A stretch of 64,000 nt of DNA from Bacteroidaceae bacterium (GTDB lineage: Bacteria; Bacteroidota; Bacteroidia; Bacteroidales; Bacteroidaceae): contig JAFZGA010000016.1 of the NCBI GenBank assembly GCA_017555585.1, positions 27,984-91,983 of the forward strand, given 5' to 3'. This document shows positions 59,532 through 64,000 of this stretch, one piece after another. How positions within the stretch are numbered: the first letter of the stretch is position 1; each line of letters begins with the position of its first letter. The translations under genes were made by a program, and so were the position numbers. A model generated the notes under the pieces. It saw nothing but the letters and a program-made list of their open reading frames with translations, had not been told where the DNA came from and made no database searches.

Positions 59532-61328
59532 ATGCAGAATATTCGTAACATCGCAATCATTGCGCACGTAGACCACGGAAAGACGACACTCGTTGACAAA
59601 TTGATGTTGGCAGGTAACCTGCTCAAGGAACAGGATAATGACAAACTCACGCTTGACAACAATGAGTTGGAACGAGAGAGAGGTATAACAATCCTTTCAA
59701 AGAACGTATCCATACAATACAAGGATACAAAAATCAATATCATTGACACTCCGGGACACAGCGACTTTGGCGGCGAGGTTGAGCGCGTGCTGAACATGGC
59801 AGACGGATGTATTCTGCTTGTCGACGCCTTTGAAGGCCCAATGCCACAGACACGCTTCGTATTGCAGAAGGCATTGCAGATAGGTTTGAAACCTATTGTT
59901 GTAGTGAACAAGGTGGACAAGCCTAACTGCCGCCCAGAGGAGGTGTACGAAATGGTATTCGACCTCATGTTCTCGCTTGAGGCAACAGAGGAGCAACTTG
60001 ATTTCCCGGTACTATACGGTAGTGCAAAGAACAACTGGATGAGCACAGACTGGCGCAATGAGACAAGCGATCTCACAGCCCTTCTTGATGCAATCCTTGA
60101 ACACATACCTGCGCCCAAGAAGCTGGAAGGTACACCACAGATGCTCATCACATCGCTTGACTACTCTCCATATACAGGCCGTATCGCCGTTGGACGAGTG
60201 CACCGTGGAACACTAAACGAAGGTGCCAGCGTAACACTTGTAAACCGCAACGGTGAACAGAGCAAGATGAAAATCAAAGAGTTGCACACCTTCGAAGGAC
60301 TAGGCCGCCGCAAAACTGAGAGCGTATCATCAGGTGATATATGCGCGATAGTAGGACTTGAGAAGTTCGAGATTGGTGATACCATCTGTGATTTCGAGAA
60401 TCCCGAGGCATTGCCACCTATCGCCATAGACGAGCCAACCATGAGTATGTTGTTTACCATCAATGACTCGCCGTTCTTTGGCAAGGAAGGCAAATTCGTG
60501 ACATCGAGACATATTCAGGACCGTCTTGACAAGGAGCTCGACAAGAACCTGGCACTACGCGTAAAGAAAGACCCGGAGGAAGACGCATGGACCGTATTCG
60601 GTCGCGGTGTATTGCATTTGTCGGTACTTATCGAAACCATGCGACGCGAAGGTTATGAGTTGCAGGTAGGACAGCCACAGGTTATCTACAAAGAGATTGA
60701 CGGTACAAAGCACGAGCCTATCGAGGAGCTGACAATCAATGTTCCGACAGACTATTCAAGTAAGATCATTGATATGGTGACACGTCGCAAGGGTGAGATG
60801 TTGTCTATGGAGGCACAAGGTGACAGAGTAAACATTGAATTCAACATACCTTCACGTGGCATAATAGGATTGCGTACTAATGTGCTTACCGCTTCTGCCG
60901 GTGAGGCAATCATGGCACACCGCTTCAAGGAATACCAGCCATACAAAGGAGATATTGAACGCAGAACAAACGGTTCAATGGTTGCCATGGAGGGCGGAAC
61001 TGCATTTGCATACGCCATAGACAAGTTGCAGGAACGTGGAAAATTCTTCATCAGTCCACAGGAGGATGTCTACACAGGCCAGGTTGTAGGTGAGCACATC
61101 CATGAGAATGACCTTGTCATAAACGTAACCAAGAGCAAGAAACTGACAAACATGCGTGCAAGCGGTTCGGACGACAAGGCAAGAATAATTCCACCTATCA
61201 TTTTCTCACTCGAAGAGGCATTGGAGTACATCAAGGAAGACGAATATCTTGAGGTAACACCGAAATCAATGCGTATGAGAAAGATCATTCTCGACGAACT
61301 TGAACGCAAACGCGCCAACAAGCAATAA
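59532..61328 (+). CDS. typA: Ribosome-binding GTPase TypA/BipA
   Basis: A 598-residue translational GTPase of the EF-G family, involved in ribosome assembly and stress or cold adaptation. G-domain motifs: AHVDHGKTTLVDKL (G1), RGITILSKN (switch I), DTPGHSDFGGEVERVL (G3) and VVNKVDKPNCR (G4). Domain II begins near PAPKKLEGTPQMLITSLDYS and the C-terminal domain ends ITPKSMRMRKI-like before a basic tail. I start at ATG 59532; the longer frame lacks support and crosses the leader palindrome. The next gene begins at the nucleotide after its stop codon. Confidence 0.97.
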   Translation: MQNIRNIAIIAHVDHGKTTLVDKLMLAGNLLKEQDNDKLTLDNNELERERGITILSKNVSIQYKDTKINIIDTPGHSDFGGEVERVLNMADGCILLVDAFEGPMPQTRFVLQKALQIGLKPIVVVNKVDKPNCRPEEVYEMVFDLMFSLEATEEQLDFPVLYGSAKNNWMSTDWRNETSDLTALLDAILEHIPAPKKLEGTPQMLITSLDYSPYTGRIAVGRVHRGTLNEGASVTLVNRNGEQSKMKIKELHTFEGLGRRKTESVSSGDICAIVGLEKFEIGDTICDFENPEALPPIAIDEPTMSMLFTINDSPFFGKEGKFVTSRHIQDRLDKELDKNLALRVKKDPEEDAWTVFGRGVLHLSVLIETMRREGYELQVGQPQVIYKEIDGTKHEPIEELTINVPTDYSSKIIDMVTRRKGEMLSMEAQGDRVNIEFNIPSRGIIGLRTNVLTASAGEAIMAHRFKEYQPYKGDIERRTNGSMVAMEGGTAFAYAIDKLQERGKFFISPQEDVYTGQVVGEHIHENDLVINVTKSKKLTNMRASGSDDKARIIPPIIFSLEEALEYIKEDEYLEVTPKSMRMRKIILDELERKRANKQ

Positions 61329-62546
61329 ATGTCAAAACGCTTCATCATATATGCTTTATTGTTACTCCTTGTTACATGCTGCAACAAGGAGACAATTTCG
61401 CATTACACCATAAAGGGTAAAATAGAGAACAACACAAGCGATATTCTCTTGTTCGGCATTGACAACAGGTTCGAAAAAATCGATTCAATAAAGACTGATG
61501 ACGAAGGCAACTTTACCTACACATTAAACACAGATACCGTCGTTCCGCTTGTAATGATAATGCCGGACGGCAGACAGTTCACGTTGTTTGCCGAGCCTAA
61601 CATAAATGCAGAACTTGCATACGACAGCGCAATGACTGCATACAAGATCATTAATGGTGGCGCATTGCAGATGTTGCATGACAGCGTATCTCAAATTCTA
61701 GAAGCGTGCGACAACATCAATGAATGTACCGACTCCATTTATCGGTTTATAGAGAATTACCCGATAAGCGAAGTGAATATTGGTCTGATACGCAAATACA
61801 TGCTCAACGTACCGGACCCGGACTATTCACAGGTAAAACATATGATATCAAGGCTTGGCGGCATCCTGCAGGACAACGAATATCTTGCCAGCACGAAAAA
61901 GGTAATTGACAGCAGAAGCGGAAATACACTACACAAGCAATTCCCGTCATTCACATACACCACAGCCGACAGTTGTAAAGAGATAACACTCAATACCTTC
62001 AACAAGAAGCACCTGCTTGTTACATTGTGGGCATCTTGGGACGAAGAGAGCCGCAGACAGATGAAGTTCCTGCATGAGATAGATACTACAATAAAGAGCA
62101 AGAACTTCGAGATACTGAACATAGCACTTGAACACGACACGGCGGCATGGAAAAGATGCCTGGAGAGTGACAGCATAACAGGCTATAATGTCTGCGAAGA
62201 GAAGGCATGGAACAGTGACCTTGCCGACAAGTTCAAAATAAAGTCTTTGCCATATTCCATTCTTGTAAATCCATACCAGCGCATCATAAAAGTTGATGTA
62301 GACCTGGAAAATGATTGCGCTGTCATCGATTCCATTGTCATCAAGCACGACAAGAGCATTGAGGAACGCGAGAAGCGCGAAAAGGAAAAAGAAAAAAAGA
62401 ACAAGAAGAAAAACAAGAAGAAAGAGACGAAAAAAGATACAAACAAGAAAACCGATAAAGACACGAACAAGGTAGCCGACAAGGAGACCGGCAAAGAAAG
62501 CAACAAAAAGAGCGAGAACAACCTTAAATTAGAGAAAAAATCCTAA
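61329..62546 (+). CDS. Thioredoxin-fold lipoprotein lacking CxxC, with lysine-rich tail
   Basis: A 405-residue predicted lipoprotein (lipobox LLVTCC). Residues 25-115 form a DUF4369-like beta domain (YTIKGKIENNTSDILLFGID), then a helical linker, then a TlpA/AhpC-like thioredoxin domain from about 205 (FPSFTYTTADSCKEITLNTF, HLLVTLWASWDEESRRQMKF, IKSLPYSILVNPYQRII). Where resilient relatives have WCxxC, this one reads WASWDEES, so it has no redox cysteine pair. The cis-Pro loop (SLPYSI) remains. The last 65 residues are almost pure Lys, Glu, Asn and Asp (KEKEKKNKKKNKKKETKKD), probably extended and able to bind acidic polymers. It begins directly after the typA stop. Confidence 0.8.
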   Translation: MSKRFIIYALLLLLVTCCNKETISHYTIKGKIENNTSDILLFGIDNRFEKIDSIKTDDEGNFTYTLNTDTVVPLVMIMPDGRQFTLFAEPNINAELAYDSAMTAYKIINGGALQMLHDSVSQILEACDNINECTDSIYRFIENYPISEVNIGLIRKYMLNVPDPDYSQVKHMISRLGGILQDNEYLASTKKVIDSRSGNTLHKQFPSFTYTTADSCKEITLNTFNKKHLLVTLWASWDEESRRQMKFLHEIDTTIKSKNFEILNIALEHDTAAWKRCLESDSITGYNVCEEKAWNSDLADKFKIKSLPYSILVNPYQRIIKVDVDLENDCAVIDSIVIKHDKSIEEREKREKEKEKKNKKKNKKKETKKDTNKKTDKDTNKVADKETGKESNKKSENNLKLEKKS

Positions 62547-62557
62547 CTGTCGACACC

Positions 62558-64000
62558 ATGTTGGTCAAAGTACATGCAGCAGCCATCCAAGGCATAAACG
62601 CGACACCCGTCACTATTGAAGTAAACGCACTCAGAGGTATAAAATTCTACCTTGTGGGATTACCCGACAATGCTGTCAAAGAGAGCCAACAGCGTATAAA
62701 CTCAGCACTGAACCACAACGGGCTTCGCTTCCCCTGCAAGCAGATAATTGTCAACATGGCACCGGCCGATATCAAAAAGGAGGGATCGGCATACGACTTG
62801 CCTATCGCTATCGGTATACTTGCCGCAGACGAGATTGTCAGTACCGACAAACTTGAACGTTATCTCATAATGGGCGAATTGGGGTTAGACGGAAAGCTGA
62901 TGCCTATAAAAGGAGCACTTCCAATTACGCTCAAAGCAAAAGAACTCGGCTATAAAGGAATAATTCTACCAATCAGCAATGCTGCAGAAGCTGCTGTTGT
63001 AAACGACATACAGATACTTGGAGCAGACGACCTGATGCAGGTCATAAAGTTCCTGAACAACGAAGATGACATCATTCCTTTTGGAGTGGATATCGAAAAG
63101 GACTTTTATTCAAGACAGAGCAATTTCCCATTCGACTTCAGCGAAGTACGCGGACAAGAGAGCGTCAAACGCGCCTTTGAGGTGGCAGCAGCCGGTGGAC
63201 ATAACCTTATTATGATAGGTCCTCCCGGAAGCGGTAAATCGATGATGGCAAAGCGACTTCCGAGCATACTTCCACCATTGACTCTACAAGAGAGCCTTGA
63301 AACGACAAAGATACATTCAGTAAGCGGAATGATGCCCGACGGCACATCTCTAATTACGCAACGCCCATTCCGCAGCCCGCACCACACCATTTCATCGGTT
63401 GCGCTATGCGGTGGCGGAGCAAACCCAAAACCGGGCGAGATATCATTGGCACACAACGGTGTACTGTTCCTTGATGAACTTCCCGAATTCAGCCGCGATG
63501 TCCTTGAAGTAATGAGACAACCACTTGAAGACCGCAAGATCTGTGTTGCACGAGCAAATTACAAGGTAGAATACCCTGCCGGAGTAATGTTTGTAGCATC
63601 CATGAACCCGTGCCCATGCGGTTTTTACAATCATCCGACCAAGGCCTGCACATGCAGTCCATCGGCAATCCAGCGTTATCTCAACAAGATCAGTGGGCCC
63701 CTACTCGACCGCATAGACCTGCAGATAGAGATAGTCCCCGTTCCATTCGAAGAGATATCGAATACAGCTCCGGGCGAGCCAAGTGCGGCAATACGCGAGC
63801 GCGTTATAGCTGCACGCAAGATACAGGAAGAACGTTTCAAAGAAGAAGATGGCATATACTGCAACGCACAGATGACACCGAAGCTGATTGTAAAATATGC
63901 AACCATTGACGAGACAAGCCTCGCCATGCTAAAGAATGCAATGACACGTCTTAATCTCTCGGCACGTGCATACGACCGAATACTCAAGGTTGCCCGCACC
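62558..64000 (+). CDS. comM: Mg-chelatase-like AAA+ ATPase, YifB/ComM family (3' end beyond window)
   Basis: The frame runs from ATG 62558 for 481 codons to the window edge; about 30 residues of a usual 510-residue protein should be missing. The N-terminal S5-fold/Lon-like domain starts MLVKVHAAAIQGINATPVTI and contains VGLPDNAVKESQQRI. The AAA+ core shows Walker A IGPPGSGKSMMAKRL, Walker B GVLFLDELPEFSRDVLE, the family Cys cluster MNPCPCGFYNHPTKACTCS, and the arginine-finger region SGPLLDRIDLQIEI. ComM acts as a branch-migration helicase in natural transformation; in Bacteroidota its role is untested. It lies 11 nt after the thioredoxin-fold lipoprotein, in the typA operon. Confidence 0.93.
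   Translation, partial: MLVKVHAAAIQGINATPVTIEVNALRGIKFYLVGLPDNAVKESQQRINSALNHNGLRFPCKQIIVNMAPADIKKEGSAYDLPIAIGILAADEIVSTDKLERYLIMGELGLDGKLMPIKGALPITLKAKELGYKGIILPISNAAEAAVVNDIQILGADDLMQVIKFLNNEDDIIPFGVDIEKDFYSRQSNFPFDFSEVRGQESVKRAFEVAAAGGHNLIMIGPPGSGKSMMAKRLPSILPPLTLQESLETTKIHSVSGMMPDGTSLITQRPFRSPHHTISSVALCGGGANPKPGEISLAHNGVLFLDELPEFSRDVLEVMRQPLEDRKICVARANYKVEYPAGVMFVASMNPCPCGFYNHPTKACTCSPSAIQRYLNKISGPLLDRIDLQIEIVPVPFEEISNTAPGEPSAAIRERVIAARKIQEERFKEEDGIYCNAQMTPKLIVKYATIDETSLAMLKNAMTRLNLSARAYDRILKVART

Overview
The window is a gene-dense, unbroken piece of a Bacteroidales chromosome. The evidence is a SusC/SusD pair, a SprA-type Type IX secretion (T9SS) translocon next to ruvA, the local order Fur-family regulator-purA-zinc peptidase-hisS, fused korA plus korB, and repeated promoters of the Bacteroidota form TTTG / 19-22 nt / TAnnTTTG with no Shine-Dalgarno sites. 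T9SS together with SusC/D suggests a Prevotellaceae-, Muribaculaceae- or Porphyromonadaceae-like member rather than Bacteroides in the strict sense; that placement is inference. I see no insertion sequence, prophage, CRISPR array or rRNA. One tRNA-Arg(CCT) is present. No gene-free stretch exceeds 300 bases.

Layout. 1-4.9 kb: a GH2 beta-galactosidase-type enzyme (running off the left edge, with two N-terminal beta-trefoil domains) is divergent from a GH29 fucosidase-cutC-xpt operon. 5.0-9.5 kb: a transglutaminase-like lipoprotein divergent from a one-gene ABC exporter. 9.6-17.6 kb: ruvA and the giant sprA. 17.7-20.5 kb: a small lipoprotein, tRNA-Arg, a TPR protein, an AraC-type HTH protein and an AlkD-like protein. 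20.7-24.6 kb: fur-like-purA-zinc peptidase-hisS. 24.6-27.6 kb: a ravA-viaA pair on the minus strand. 27.8-30.1 kb: pta-ackA (acetate formation). 30.2-33.9 kb: a lipoprotein, then cca followed by an orphan TolC-like protein. 33.9-37.3 kb: a five-gene minus-strand operon efp-GT2-radC-MIP18-lpxH. 37.5-45.5 kb: an RND efflux operon (adaptor, pump, TolC) followed by a TonB-type outer-membrane barrel. 45.6-48.5 kb: korA-korB. 48.7-57.5 kb: SusC, SusD and a large multidomain GH85-like endoglycosidase with a T9SS sorting domain. 57.6-64.0 kb: an NhaC-type antiporter, rpsO (minus), typA, a thioredoxin-fold lipoprotein without its CxxC, and a comM/yifB-type ATPase that runs off the right edge.

Most of this is core metabolism and envelope biology. 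The part that departs most from routine is the SusC-SusD-GH85 locus. Its enzyme appears built to reach the surface through the T9SS whose translocon (SprA) is encoded 37 kb away, where it could release N-glycans for capture by SusC/D. The GH29 and GH2 enzymes at the left edge could trim such glycans further. Other points worth attention are a transglutaminase lipoprotein carrying a degenerate second copy of its domain, CutC embedded in a fucosidase operon, and a Cys-less thioredoxin lipoprotein with a lysine-rich tail.
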